A stretch of 64,000 bases of DNA from Luzula sylvatica (lineage: Eukaryota; Streptophyta; Magnoliopsida; Poales; Juncaceae), in NCBI GenBank assembly GCA_946800325.1, contig OX326957.1, forward strand, positions 60,843,070 through 60,907,069, given 5' to 3'. A program made the position numbers and the translations under genes. Positions 23,884-35,469 of the stretch are shown here, piece by piece. The notes under the pieces were generated by a model. It was given only the letters and a program-made list of their open reading frames with translations. It was not told where the DNA came from and did no database searches. How positions within the stretch are numbered: position 1 is the first letter of the stretch; every line of letters starts with the position of its first letter.

Positions 23884-24408
23884 GATAATAAGAAAATTTT
23901 GATTTGTAAGCGAAATAATTTTGCAAATGATCAAAATAGCCAACATAGTTTGATAATTCCTGAAATAACACTTTCGACTTTTGAAAAATCGAGAGATGTT
24001 GAAATGATCGACTTTTGAAAAGGCGAGAATTTTTAAACATATTTAATTACAATTAACAAACCTCTCGATTTTTGAAAAGTGGAGATCAAACCTCTCGACT
24101 TTTGAAAAGTGAAGAGGTTGATTTTAATTCAAAATATGATATATTTCTCCAGATTTTACCATAACATCATTTATGTTCTAATTAGTATATTTAATTAAAA
24201 TGATAATTAGTACACGTTAGCTATTAACTTAATACATAATTAATATTTATTCGAATTCAAAAATTTGAATAAATTTTAATGAATATTTAATGATATGTTC
24301 TAATTATCACGTTAATTAAATGCAATAGTACAGATATGGAGAATACGGCAGGTACATTTTGGAGGAGAGTAATTTTTTTTTAATATCAGTTTACTGTTGA
24401 TGCATTGG

Positions 24409-24484
<76 letters not shown>

Positions 24485-24922
24485 ATTGTACTCCAAAATG
24501 TACCTGCCGTATTTTTTCATATTTGTACTATTGTATTTAATTAACATGATAATTAGAACATATCATTAAATATTCATTAAAATTTATTCAAATTTATGAA
24601 TTCGAATAAATATTAATTATGTATTAAGTTAATAGCTAACGTGTACTAATTATCATTTTAATTAAATATACTAATTAGAACATAGATGATGTTTTGGTAA
24701 AATCTGGGGAAATGTATCATATTTTGAATTAAAATCAACCTCTCGACATTAGGTTTGTTAATTGTAATTAAATATATTTAAGAATTCTCGACTTTTCAAA
24801 AATCGATCATTTTAACATCTCTCGACATTTGAAATGTTATTTCAGGAATTATCAAACTATGTTGGATATTTTGATTATTTGCAAACTTATTTCGTCTACA
24901 AACCAAAAATTTTCTTGATAAT
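23884..24922. mobile_element. Foldback element 3
   Basis: Arms of roughly 400 bases match in inverted orientation (left CCAACATAGTTTGATAATTC, right GAATTATCAAACTATGTTGG). The loop holds the CGGCAGGTACATTTTGGAG core at 24341-24365 and its inverse at 24491-24513, separated by about 40 A's and a TA run. About 56 bases directly outside (23837-23892) recur on the right at 24952-25007 in direct orientation, so the flanks are also duplicated. Confidence 0.75.
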
Positions 24923-25029
24923 ATATATTGTTGACAATCTGAAGTCTTAATCTATATATGTGATATAGTTTTTATCTTTCAAATATATTTTTTTAAATTG
25001 ATAATATATATTTTTGAAGATCTGAAATC

Positions 25030-26084
25030 CTAACAAATTGAAACTTGAATGACTCAAACCTGGACAATCTGAAACTCAAACCGAACATGAACACGAACAC
25101 GAATGACTCATCATCCAAACAAAGAACATGTTCCTTGATTGACCCGTAAATGGATGACTCGCGAATATCCGAACTCAAATGAACTTAAATTTAAACTTGA
25201 ACAACTCGGAAGTTGAATAACACATTTATATTACAAAACATTTTTCTAGTAAGTATTACTTGAAACAAAAACCAAATGACTCGAAACAAAAATTTCGATT
25301 AACCGGAAAAAACAAATCTAAATGATCAATATTATATATTTATTTATTCAAAGCTTTAATTGAACCATTCCCAGATTATCCTAAGTTAAATGTTTCCTAA
25401 TTCGATAACCTGTGTTGCACGAATACGACGATACGACAATACAATGACGTGTATCGAATACGACGATACGGCAATTTAACATATGATTTATGATACGATA
25501 CGGATACGGCGATACGGGTAAATTCGATTTTTTGAAGTATCCGCGCAACATAGCCGATAACTCATATAATCCGAATTATGCGAAAATCAAAGTTTCCTAA
25601 ATCCGAACGACTCGAAAACTGAATGACTCGAGAATGAAATGATCCGAAAACCGAAACTACCCAAAATTGTCCGATCCGAAAACCGAAACTACCCAAAATT
25701 GACCGATCCGAAAACCGAAATGATCGGAAAACCGAAACTACCCAAAATTGACCGATCCGAAAACCGAAATGATCCGAAACCGAAACTACCCAAAATTGTC
25801 CGATCCGAAAACCGAAATGATCCGAAAACCGAAACTATTCAAAATTGACCGATCCGAAAACCGAAATGATCCGAAAACCGAAACTACCCAAAATTGACCG
25901 ATCCGAAAACCAAAACCGCCCAAAATTGACCGATCCGAAAATCGAAATGATTCGAAAACCGAAACTACCCAAAATTGACCGATCCGAAAACCGAAATGAT
26001 CCAAAAGCCGAATAACCAGAATGACTCGCGAAACGAATCGATCAGAATCTAAAATAACCCGACCCGTCTCATCGCCACCTCTCT
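25030..26084. mobile_element. Repeat-rich element with GAGGTGGCGATGAGACGGG end
   Basis: The right end, on the minus strand, reads AGAGGTGGCGATGAGACGGG, similar to the element at 5113. Inside are CGATACGACGATACGG phrases (25420-25520) and the tandem array described separately. The left end is not resolved. No open frame looks real: the frames across it translate the repeat. Confidence 0.5.
25640..26010. repeat. Tandem array of CCGAAAACCGAAACTACCC units
   Basis: Units of about 33-49 bases built from GATCCGAAAACCGAAATGATC and AACTACCCAAAATTGACC recur seven or eight times with few changes. This is a minisatellite inside a transposon-like block. Confidence 0.85.
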
Positions 26085-26349
26085 GTGCAGGTCTCCTTCC
26101 AATAAAATTGATGCTCTATACCAATATTCAATAACTATTTAATGATGATACTCAAATTTTTAACCAATGGGGATTATTGGCACAAATCAAACAAAATTTT
26201 GACGTTCTATATTCCATTTTTAATTCACATGTACCAAAAGCAAACATTCAACTTATCAAACATCAGAATACATTACATTTCACGACAGGAATTTATACAA
26301 GAATTAGAGCCTATTACACACAAAGTAAAATCTGGAACCTCAAACAAGT

Positions 26350-26919
26350 TCAAAAGTATTCCTCACTCCTCCCCTTAAATCCAATCTGTCCAAATGTCAA
26401 ACAGATGAACAGACCCAAGTGCCACGTCACCAACCACAACCTATCAAAACAACACAAAATCAACAACCAAATTAAAAATAAGATCCAAATAACAATACCC
26501 ATTAACTTATAGAATTAAATTATTAATCATTATTACCAGAAAGGAGAGGTGAGAGCTGGACCGGAGGGGAAGTGAGCTAACTCCTCTCCAATGCTCGAAA
26601 AGAAAAGTCCCGTCAAGCTGTTTCCGTTAATGACGGGAATGCTTGATGGTGCGAGCCAACCGATTAGACCGAATCCGATCACGTTCAAGTCCCTCCTCAA
26701 CCAATCCCTCGGAAAGCTGGTCCAGAATTCATTCGATTAAATCTACCATTTCATACTCTTTATAGATCATATTTTATTTTGTGTATTATGTATAAACCTG
26801 CAAGTAACGACATTGCGACGCGAAGTCCTCTTCGAAGTAAGGAAGGAGGATGAAGAACGGCGTGAAAGAGCGAGAGAGGAACCCAATCCAGTAATGGTGC
26901 TGGTCGCCAATGTCGCCAT
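26350..26919 (-). CDS. PSAO: Photosystem I subunit O precursor, three exons
   Basis: Join of 26798-26919, 26537-26716 and 26350-26440 on the minus strand gives 130 residues. Junctions are CAG|GTTTAT / GGACCAG|CTTTCC and CTG|GTAATA / TGATAG|GTTGTG, and the frame is kept through both. Residues 1-40 are a Ser/Arg-rich chloroplast transit peptide (MATLATSTITGLGSSLALS). The mature part carries the conserved PsaO core RDWLRRDLNVIGFGLIGWL and GNSLTGLFF, a second membrane span (LWLVTWHLGLFICLTFGQ), and ends KGRSEEYF. PsaO is a small two-span thylakoid protein at the LHCII-docking side of photosystem I, involved in state transitions. Exons are too short to show as long open frames. A GATAAGG I-box-like motif lies about 165 bases upstream. 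Confidence 0.94.
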
Positions 26920-27310
26920 TAATTTTGCTAGCTTGGGCTCAAGTGGTTGATCTTGTATTTGAGACTTGAGAGGGGAGAAGTAGACTTGTATGAGAATGTA
27001 TGATGTGGATCACTTCTCCTGGATGAATTGGATTCTGTATTGGATTTCTTGCCTAATGGGGTTTTGCCACGCGGATCATTCATGGATAAGGGATATAATG
27101 CTTGTGTGGTGCAATGTTATTCTTATTCCAGATCTTCTTGCTTATGAATTTGTGATGTTCAATTAAAATTTAAATTATGAAAATTTCAAATTATGTGAGT
27201 TTTACAAACCCCCCCCCCCTGTTATTTGTCACAAGTGAAACGATTATTCATACTCGGCCTGTTGGGCCTTTTCGGCACATTAATTTAGTTTGGCCCAGTC
27301 TTTATTTTGG
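26920..27310. other. PSAO promoter region and spacer
   Basis: This lies upstream of PSAO on the minus strand. A GATAAGG motif near 27083 resembles the I-box of light-regulated promoters, but one motif is weak evidence. A run of C's occurs at 27211-27220. No other gene seen. Confidence 0.35.
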
Positions 27311-27312
27311 TT

Positions 27313-27484
27313 TTCTCAGATTGTCTCTCCCCCCCAACCCCCCCAAACCCTAAACTCTTAAACCCCCCACCTCCACCCCACCACCACCACCACACACACC
27401 CACCATCCCCCACCCCACCACCACCACCACCACCACCAACACACACACACACACACACGCACGCACCCACACACACACACACCT
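27313..27484. repeat. C-rich, CCA and CA microsatellite block
   Basis: Runs of C, CCA and CA follow each other (CACCACCACCACC then ACACACACACACAC). A similar C/CA block lies at 16087-16208 inside element B. Open frames across either are artefacts of the repeats. Confidence 0.9.
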
Positions 27485-28059
27485 CTCTTTTTTTAAGTAA
27501 ATCATAAGAGCTTATTTTGCTTTTTGTCAACAAATTTTGTACTATGGGTCTATTATCACTTTTCTGAAGTTCAATTAAGCCCGATTCTTATTTCATCAAT
27601 TAAATTTCTTAACTAAGACAATATTTAACTGAATCAAATTAAAAAATTAAGATACTTGATTAATTAAATTCAAACATTAAAGACTGCATTAAACTAAGAA
27701 TAAAAAATAATAGACAAAATCAATAGTTGTTTATCTTTTTTCTTAATTAAAACAATAAAAATATTATGTCCTAAGACAAGATCCTTATGTGCCCCGAGTT
27801 TAAATGACGTAAAAATAACATCGTCATCAATTTACAAAGATCAACAAAAAAGTCTAATAAAAATAAAATATAATTATATTTTGTTTCCTAATCAAATTAA
27901 TTGTTGTCATGAGCTTTTGTTCAATCCTCAGAAAAAGTAAGCTTATTATGTTCTCTTCAAATTCAAATACACCAGCAAATATATATATTAATGCAAATTC
28001 AATAATTAAAAAAATTAAGTATCAAAATTTTGATACTTAATTAAGTAGGTTAGCATTCG

Positions 28060-28063
<4 letters not shown>
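27485..28063. other. AT-rich spacer, nothing recognised
   Basis: No gene or complete transposon seen. The stretch ends in a long TA run at 28064-28104. Confidence 0.4.
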
Positions 28064-28105
<42 letters not shown>

Positions 28106-28108
<3 letters not shown>

Positions 28109-28816
28109 GGATAGGATCAATGGCCAACACTCTTGTTTGGCCAGCGTCGGCCAACAACACTTATTTCACTAAATCTAAATATTAAAATCGAATTTTAACC
28201 GTATAGATATGATTTATATCATTTGAGAATGTTGTAGATTTAATTTCATGAAAAATAAAAACTTCTATCATACTTATCATAATACTTTAAAAAATTGAAT
28301 TGTAGGAAATAGTTACAACATGAATCATCATTAAATAAATTTTGAAATTCGATTTTTTTGGTTTGGATGTATTTTAAATCATATAGATAGGCTCAAAATG
28401 AATTTTTACTAAGTTTCGAGTTTTCCTTCATGGAAATCAATAAATTTACCGAAATTGACGGTTGTGAAAATATGTTATCGGTTTTGTTAGATACAAAAAT
28501 CGAAATTGTATAAAATTTATTCTACATCATATCTAAATGTATTAGCAAAATTTATAAATGCTAACAAAAATCCATAAAAAAGAATCCAAAAAAGAATTAA
28601 AAAATCAAAATATACTATAGAAATTAGCAAAATATATTCTTGTATTTATCAAAATATACTATTGAAACTGTATTATTTTATTCTAAATTTTAACTATGTT
28701 AACATATTAGACTCATCAGTATATTTTGCTAATTTAAATAGTATATTTTGCTACTTTCATCAGTATATTTTGCACGCATGAATTCTTTTTTTGGATTATT
28801 TTTTTGAATTCCCCTT

Positions 28817-28822
<6 letters not shown>
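28106..28822. mobile_element. Possible microsatellite-targeting element between two TA runs
   Basis: A 717-base block starting GTGGGATAGGATCAATGGCC sits between TA runs at 28064-28105 and 28823-28869. It repeats ATATTTTGCTA phrases near its right end. Elements of this layout target TA microsatellites, but I see no long inverted ends, so this is tentative. Confidence 0.4.
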
Positions 28823-28869
<47 letters not shown>

Positions 28870-28872
<3 letters not shown>

Positions 28873-29500
28873 CTTGCATTTTCTTCCTTGGTGGTGTCCA
28901 TAATAATAATAGACTCTCAACTCTCTCGAAAACTATAGGTGTCTTGCAAGTTGCGACTGCATTTCTTTTAACAACCATTAAATGGGACAATTAACACAAC
29001 CAGTCCCGGCCCCACACATTAAAGATCCCTCTAAATTATTATAATATTCAAATATATACTCAAATAACTAAAGTATAATCATAGAACATTTATTATAATA
29101 ATGCAAAATCATGTTTATTAAGTATATTCTTTTGTAATTATAAGATCGTATTTTTTTTTAATATGGGTCCTAAAATCATGTTTATTTTTAAATTTGTGGA
29201 ATGGAAGAGTAATTAATGTAAAGTTATATTTTATTGGAAAGACAAATGGTGGTGGACCCATCTTTAAGATTTTATGTCATATTTTATAATAATTGGTATA
29301 TTTTATATATAAAAAAAAATCAAAATTACTATAATTTATTTAAAAATATATAAAATATGCTAAGTTTACAAAAAAAATCATAAATCTATCCTTAGCTAGT
29401 TATTCGTGATACGACCATAATACGGTGCATAATACGTACTTTAAAAAAAATCTTAGAATACACGAATTATTAATTAGGTTAGGGTACGGAGATGTCAATA
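28870..29500. other. AT-rich spacer, nothing recognised
   Basis: No gene, RNA or complete element could be supported. Confidence 0.4.
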
Positions 29501-29509
29501 TTATTCCTA

Positions 29510-29832
29510 GAGCTGTTCTACTCATCCCCCCCATTTCACCCCACAAATCGTGATGCAAATCCCAATGCATCGTGGGGTGATTTGGACCCCCATTTTACAT
29601 CCCAATTCAGCTCCAATTAAATTTTAATCCAAAATTTTAATAATTTTAATTGAAATTTAATTCGTGGCACCATTAATCAGTTTAATTAGAACATAATTAA
29701 TTAAAAATTAATTAGAATTTTGTAATTGAAGAAGAATTGGGATGTAAAATGGGGATCCAAATCACCCCACAATGCATTGGGACTTGCATCACGATTTGTG
29801 GGGTGATTTTGGGGGGAAAAGTATAATTTTCC
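29510..29832. mobile_element. 323-bp MITE with nine-base target duplication
   Basis: Flanked by TTATTCCTA at 29501-29509 and 29833-29841. Inside the ends, CACCCCACAAATCGTGATGC on the left matches GCATCACGATTTGTGGGGTG on the right, and inverted similarity continues for about 75 bases. A nine-base duplication fits a Mutator-like origin. Confidence 0.82.
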
Positions 29833-29841
29833 TTATTCCTA

Positions 29842-31550
29842 ATGTGTAATTGTTTAATTATAGGAGAATTATTTGCGAACTAAACAACTATGTCTTTTCT
29901 AGTTCTCAACTCTCATTTGACCTTTTCTCTTCTTCATAAACTTCTTCTAATGGCACACTATTTTTTTTGGGTAAATATACTATGTCTCCATGAACAAGAA
30001 AAAATATCTTTGATGCGTCAATCGAGGGGATTAATTGTATTGATCAGATTCTTTAATTGAATAAATCTAACTAAGTATTAATTTGAGTGCTAATCAATCT
30101 AATTAACCCTAATTAATCCTTCTCGATTGACGAATCATCAGAAATTTTCCTTGTTCGAGAAGTGCCATATATAACCCCATTTTGTTTAGGAAAATTCTAT
30201 CATACACTTTTTTAAAGGATATTTTGGATATTTAGAAGAATGTATAATAAAATTTAATTTTTATGGATATTTTTTTTAATGAACAATTCAGATTTTCTAT
30301 TTAACTTATCATTTGTTGCTAAATAAATTTGAAAATTTACTTTAAATACTTATTAATTGATAATTATTCAAAATATCCTTTAAAATAGATGTATCATAAA
30401 AAAAAAAAATGTACGATAAAAATCCTTTTTTTTAATATGGCAAGCTCAAAGATTTTATTCACACGAGAGAAAAATCAGACGTGCTCTAATTTCAGACCCT
30501 GGCCTAGGCCTCACAAGTGTATGCCTAGTTCGGGATCGATGGATCGTTCAGGACGAACACTGACACGAGACCTTGAATCTATTTTAAACGTATTATTCAA
30601 TTCAATATGATTCAATATCATGGCTATATCATCTGAAGAAATCTTACATGATTCTCTAATAAATCTGACTTGTATCTCATTTTGGAAATTTTTATCCGTC
30701 ATGACTGCAATATATGAAAATCCATTTTATTAAGAGATCTTGCCTCGTATTAATAGATTCGTCACCGATGATGTGGCGGTCTTGATTTTTTGTTTATTTT
30801 TAACAAATTACATCATCTGAAAACAAACAAAAGATAATCGAAGCAAAATATATGCGAATAAGACAGCATCTACTTAGTTCTCTGTTTCTATAGCCACAAC
30901 CACAACAAGTCGCGTCTTCTACAGTTATTCGCGCGAATTTTATTCGAATTGTATTCACTCGCGTGGAATTTAGCCGGCATGTAATCCTTAATTGCTTATA
31001 ACAAAACAGAATATTGGATAATTCGGCTACAAATATAATTTCTAATTTCTAATTTAATTGATTTATAACTTATTTATGTTGGGCCAAGCTACATAAATTC
31101 ATTGACGAATGATATACTACCTACTGAGCCCATACCTTCTTACTCCATCTAATATCAATATATTACATTAACCTACCTAATCATTATAGTTAAATCATAA
31201 AACTTACAAACAAAATATATGATTAACCTACCAAATCGTTATTAAATATACATAACATTAGCTAACTAGTCAAATCATTAGAAATTGATTGAGAACCTAT
31301 AAGAACCGAATATAAGCAATTAAGAGACTTTTTAATGAGAAATAATCAAGCTGATAGTTGATTGATAATCCACAAACCCACTTCTCACGTGTTAATAATT
31401 GTCTCTCTAGCAATCCTAATCCAAAAAGAAGATACCCTCACGTTTCAAAGTTTTTTTTATGGCATTATCAGTTCACACTTCACCACCATGCTTCCAGGAA
31501 ATATCTCGCACAATAAAAATCTGACAAGTGGGTTTATCGATTGCCATTCG
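29842..31550. other. Intergenic, upstream of the F-box gene
   Basis: A weak inverted pair (AAAGGATATTTTGG near 30214 and CAAAATATCCTTTAAA near 30368) suggests a decayed MITE. A 63-codon frame on the minus strand (30511-30702) has no recognisable domain and I do not call it a gene. The last few hundred bases must contain the F-box promoter. Confidence 0.4.
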
Positions 31551-31558
31551 TATAAATA
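31551..31558 (+). promoter_or_regulatory. TATA box of the F-box gene
   Basis: TATAAATA lies 98 bases upstream of the ATG at 31656, followed by CT-rich sequence, a normal distance for a plant gene with a short 5' UTR. Confidence 0.55.
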
Positions 31559-31655
31559 AATTCCCTCTAAATTCAATTCTTCCACTACAAATTAGAACCC
31601 AAGTCCAACTACTCTTTGAAGTTCAAAACCCCCAAAACCCATCAAGACACCAACC

Positions 31656-32654
31656 ATGTCTGACAAATCACTCGTTTGTTTCCACGTTGACAAGCCGACC
31701 ACTATAGAGGATTTGCCCAATGACGTGCTAATACGTGTACTCTCGCTGCTGGCCGCCTCCAGCCTCGCCGCCGTCCGGTGCGCCTCCTCCGGCCTCCGTT
31801 CGCTCTCCTCCGACCCATCTATGTGGAGCAATTTATGCATGTCTACGTGGCCTTCTTTGAACCATCCACGCGTCCTCTCCCTCTCCATCCCTCCTCATTC
31901 ATTCTTCTCTGACGCCATCTCCTTCCCCTCCCCTTCTGTTCCCCAGTTTGTTACTTCAGTCTCGTCCATTCATCTTCCTAAAGAACTCGTCTTGGCCGTC
32001 GATATTTACCACGACGGCAAGCCGATATTTTCTCGTGTCATGGAGACCGATACTAGTTGTCCGTGGTTTCTTGGTTCGCCGTTTCGCCTTGATGCGATCG
32101 ACAGAAAGCCATTAGAGGAGGTGATTTCGCCTGGCGGATTAACACTTAGCTGGATAATGATCGACCCGAATCGAAACCGGGCTGTGAACTTGTCGAGTCA
32201 GACACCTGTCTCCATATATCGCGACTTGTATGTAACTTTTTCTTTTGTTTAATTTTCTTTCAATTCCATTGATTACTTCATTAATCACAGGTACACAGCT
32301 GAAGTAGTGGTACGATTCGCCGTTGTGTTGGCGAATTCATTGGTATCGATCTCGGTGAGATGCTCAGAAAAGACTGGGAACATAAAAGAAGTTACTCTGA
32401 CGATCGAGGATGAAGAAGGATCACCGGTTAATGGCGAGGATGGTCTCGTGATCTTGACACGTGCAATGGAGGGGGAGAGGAGAAATGGAGGGAAAGAGAA
32501 AATTGAGGGGAGAAGAAGACGGTATGAGGAGTTTGTATCCCTGAAGAGGAGGAGAAAGGAGAGCATGGCAACGGAGTTATTGGTAGATTTTCTCTACTCT
32601 GTTACTGGGTTCATGGTTTTCTTATACATCGTTGTTATTGTTGTGTTTACATGA
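31656..32654 (+). CDS. F-box protein with C-terminal membrane segment, two exons
   Basis: Join of 31656-32227 and 32291-32654 gives 311 residues. The 63-base intron has GACTT|GTATGT and AATCACAG|GTACAC and keeps the frame (D-L-Y-T-A-E). Residues about 15-60 are an F-box (TIEDLPNDVLIRVLSLLAAS...WSNLC), which binds SKP1 and so makes the protein the substrate adaptor of an SCF ubiquitin ligase. The middle (CPWFLGSPFRLDAIDRKP, GGLTLSWIMIDP) and the C-terminal hydrophobic stretch (GFMVFLYIVVIVVFT) match the F-box family I remember as Arabidopsis At2g27310, which has the same C-terminal anchor. An RRKR-type basic patch (GRRRRYEEFVSLKRRRKE) precedes the anchor. The substrate is unknown. Confidence 0.88.
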
Positions 32655-32939
32655 TAATAAGTACTGTTTTTCATTTAAGAGATGTATATAAATTGTAAAT
32701 TATTTAGTACAAGGGAAATAATTAATATAGTTTAATCTAAGTTAGCAAGTAACAAAATAACCGAGGAAATGAAAAAAAAAACTTACACAAATAAAGCATT
32801 TTTTTGTTGTAAGTTTATTTAAACTCGTGTAGTTACTTGATGGAAATGAAATGAAAAGCATAAGTTCACACATTTCAACTTTCCAATCTTTCATGTAAAA
32901 TACAATATGGCAATACAAGTGAGGAAATGAAAAAAAAAA

Positions 32940-33540
32940 CTTTCAACAGGAACAAAAAGAAGAAGAAGAAGATTGCCGAGGCATGCAATCAAACACATCA
33001 GAGCATAAGTTTAGTTGTTCCCACCTTCTACCCTTTCCTATTAAAAAATAATCGGTATAAACAAAAGTGAAGCAAAAAACTTGCAACAAAACAAGGGAAA
33101 AAAATGGGCATTTCATCAAACACCTCCAGTGCAAACTCGTTTTCCCTCTTTCTCTTCAAGGATTCGGTCAGACATTTCATCAAACCCAGTCCACATTATC
33201 TCTTTTTCCGATGCTTCGTACTGAACACAAACAAGAAAAAGCATGACGCATCAAATAATCTTCCACTGGATGAAGCATACGACATTAGGCATGATTACAC
33301 TATCAAACATTTCATCAAACACCTCGTATGCAAACTCGGTTCTTTTAATAAGGACTCGGGAAGGTCTTATGCAAACTCAGTTCTTTCTCTGAGGCTTCGA
33401 ATGTAACAGGGCTGATGCATCAAACATTACGCATGATTAGATTACCCGGAAGGCATATCACCAAACACCTCTTATGCAAACTCAGTTCTTTTTATTCTTT
33501 AGTATTCATACATTTTCTCAAACACCTCCAAGACAACAAA
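32940..33540 (-). repeat. Recurrent GTGTTTGATGAAATGCC phrase
   Basis: On the minus strand GTGTTTGATGAAATG or a close variant recurs near 32985, 33115, 33180, 33310 and 33465, several times after TTTGCA(T/C). In one frame it would read VFDEMP, like the linker between PPR units, but no long frame connects the copies. The partner duplication repeats it near 48670, 48810, 48940, 49000 and 49145. Confidence 0.6.
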
Positions 33541-33582
33541 CAAAACGAAAATTCGATAAAGAGAAAAACAAATGGAGGTGGG

Positions 33583-33798
33583 GTCTGTCAGACAACCACT
33601 GCACCGCCCCCACCAGACGAAGCTAGAAGGGAACGATCCTCTACAGCCATCGATCGACCCGAGGGAAGATCTAAGCCGTTAATCACGCTCTGGTGCAGTG
33701 GTTACGGGTCATCAACCAGACTGTGGTGCCTGTCTCCTGATCACTCAAGAATACAGTGGTACGATCCTATAGAACAGATCCTGTTCAAGTAAGGTCGT
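33583..33798 (-). ncRNA. U3 small nucleolar RNA
   Basis: The minus strand starts ACGACCTTACTTGAACAG, the conserved plant U3 5' end. Box A follows (GTTCTATAGGATCGTACC), which pairs with pre-rRNA. Then come a TGATGACC box C', GAGCGTGATTA at boxes B/C, and the closing stem CACTGCACCAGAG pairing with GGCGGTGCAGTGG. The 3' end GTCTGACAGACC supplies box D (CTGA). Length is about 216 nt. A T5 run about 15 bases downstream fits an RNA polymerase III terminator. U3 guides early 18S rRNA processing in the nucleolus. All expected boxes are present, so this copy looks functional. The 3' end is uncertain by a few bases. Confidence 0.88.
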
Positions 33799-33820
33799 GC
33801 TTCTTCCTCCTCCGTCCGGC

Positions 33821-33863
33821 TATATAACAAGATATCTTCCTCTAGATTAATGACTGGTGGGAT
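33821..33863 (-). promoter_or_regulatory. USE and TATA of the U3 gene
   Basis: A TATATA-type box at 33821-33828 lies 23-30 bases upstream of the RNA start. An upstream element ATCCCACCAGT (plant USE consensus RTCCCACATCG) lies 24 bases further up at 33853-33863. The 24-base gap is the spacing of plant polymerase III snRNA promoters, as known for plant U3; polymerase II promoters have about ten more bases. Confidence 0.78.
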
Positions 33864-35469
33864 TAATGATAAACCGGACAGTAGTACATAAGGATTAAGG
33901 GACTAATCAGTAATCACTCAGGTACGGCTTCAACTTGATTTTTTGAAAACTTACAGCCCGTTCAAACTTTGTTTTTATAGGATTAGGCCCAAACCACCCC
34001 CTAATTCTGTGATTTCAATATTTCCAGGTAAAATTACAAAGCTTAAAAAGATTGTATATATTCTTATCCCAAATTAATTGGTAGTATTCCCAATTTAGAA
34101 AAAAGAAAAAAAAAAACAGCATATTCTTTGGTATTGAAAATATAGCCAATTAATTTCTAACATTTTTTTTATTATTATTGGAAATTGGAAATTAGTTTCT
34201 ACTTTCTACTAATTAGGTGTTAGTTTCATGTATTAAGAGTTGGTGATCTCGCTGATCTATCAATATGACCAAATCTACTTCCAAGTCGATCTATTGGGCA
34301 TCACAGTTACAATTTTGCAAAATTACAATAAAAAATTAATGGAGATGGGTTTATCACACACAATATATTCATTATTCATCAAAATCAGAAGTACACAAAT
34401 GAGTTTACAATAAATTATTAATAAATCTAATCATTGTACCATTATAAATTCGATAAGACAATTTCTGATTACAATAATTAATTGAAAAATTATATAATTA
34501 ATGATTATGAGAATTTAAATTGATGTGTTTAATACAAGGATACAAAAATAATCAAGCATTATAACTTGTTGGCGCTGTTACTGGTAACCACAACTTTTAT
34601 CTTTCATGATCCGACATATAATTTTTATCGATTGCAGAGAATGCCTCCGGAAAAGTAAATTGGGAATACGACTAATCCGAGTAGCAAATACGGGCAGTGA
34701 ATGATAGAATAACAACGACGTTGACAAAATTAGAAACGAAAGCTATTTGGTGACTTAGTTGACACCTAAGTTTGCTTGTGACGTGAACGGACAAACGACC
34801 TCGCATCCTACGAATCGAGATGCACCATAAGTTACGGTTCAAAACACTAATTCACCTCTCTCAATATAGTTCTTTCCTATTAGTCAATTTCCTCCAACAT
34901 CTTAAAAGAATGTGTTTCTAATCATTTATCAGATGAACATGTTTCATGTTTCAGATCATAGAAAGTTAAATAAACGATGATTTGAGAACCGTTACGAAAC
35001 CCAAAATAAGAACACAACATGTTCTAAGTTGTTGTTGTAACTTCGAAGAAAGTTAAATAAATAAGAACGAACATGTTAATGCTTAATTTAGAATGATGTA
35101 TAATTATTTTTCAAAAAAAAAAGATTTATAATTAATTTATATTTAATTTTACAATAATTGATACTACTTTATTAATTAATTTATTAATTTCAATTAGATT
35201 TTTCGCTAGTATATGCCAACAAAAAGAAAGCTACAAAATGCTTAGTATAAAAGTTAATACCAAAATATTAATCAATAATCCCGTACATATCGTCAATGCC
35301 AAAACAATGTTAATAATGTAATGAAGACTCTAATTCATAATTTGAAATTTCATATATATGATATTACATGATCAATAATAATAAAACTGGAAACTATATA
35401 GTTTATGCTCAACTACAACTTAATTCCAAAACAAAACAAAAAACACTAGAAAATAATTAATTCATTGTA

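Larger units (their letters stand above)
32807..35464. repeat. Segmental duplication 1, copy a
   Basis: It matches 48607-50815 in direct orientation over several blocks: the U3 gene with flanks, 33950-34200 with 49580-49780, and 35280-35464 with 50640-50815. The first 38 bases (32807-32843) are present in the other copy as the reverse complement, marking a small local inversion. 34560-35200 has no obvious partner. Apart from the U3 gene I see no gene in it. Confidence 0.82.

Noticed and set aside
25639..26004. Repetitive proteins of PKLPKI or FRFSDRS type
   Set aside because: Direct translations of the tandem array, open only because unit lengths avoid stops.
28791..28994. IYIYIY-rich frames
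   Set aside because: Products of the TA microsatellite.
30511..30702. A 63-codon minus-strand frame
   Set aside because: No domain or splice context, and length is within chance for this base composition.
32943..33792. Protein-coding gene around the U3 copy
   Set aside because: Frames of 63-125 codons cover a structured RNA gene and its flanks; both U3 copies are better explained as RNA.
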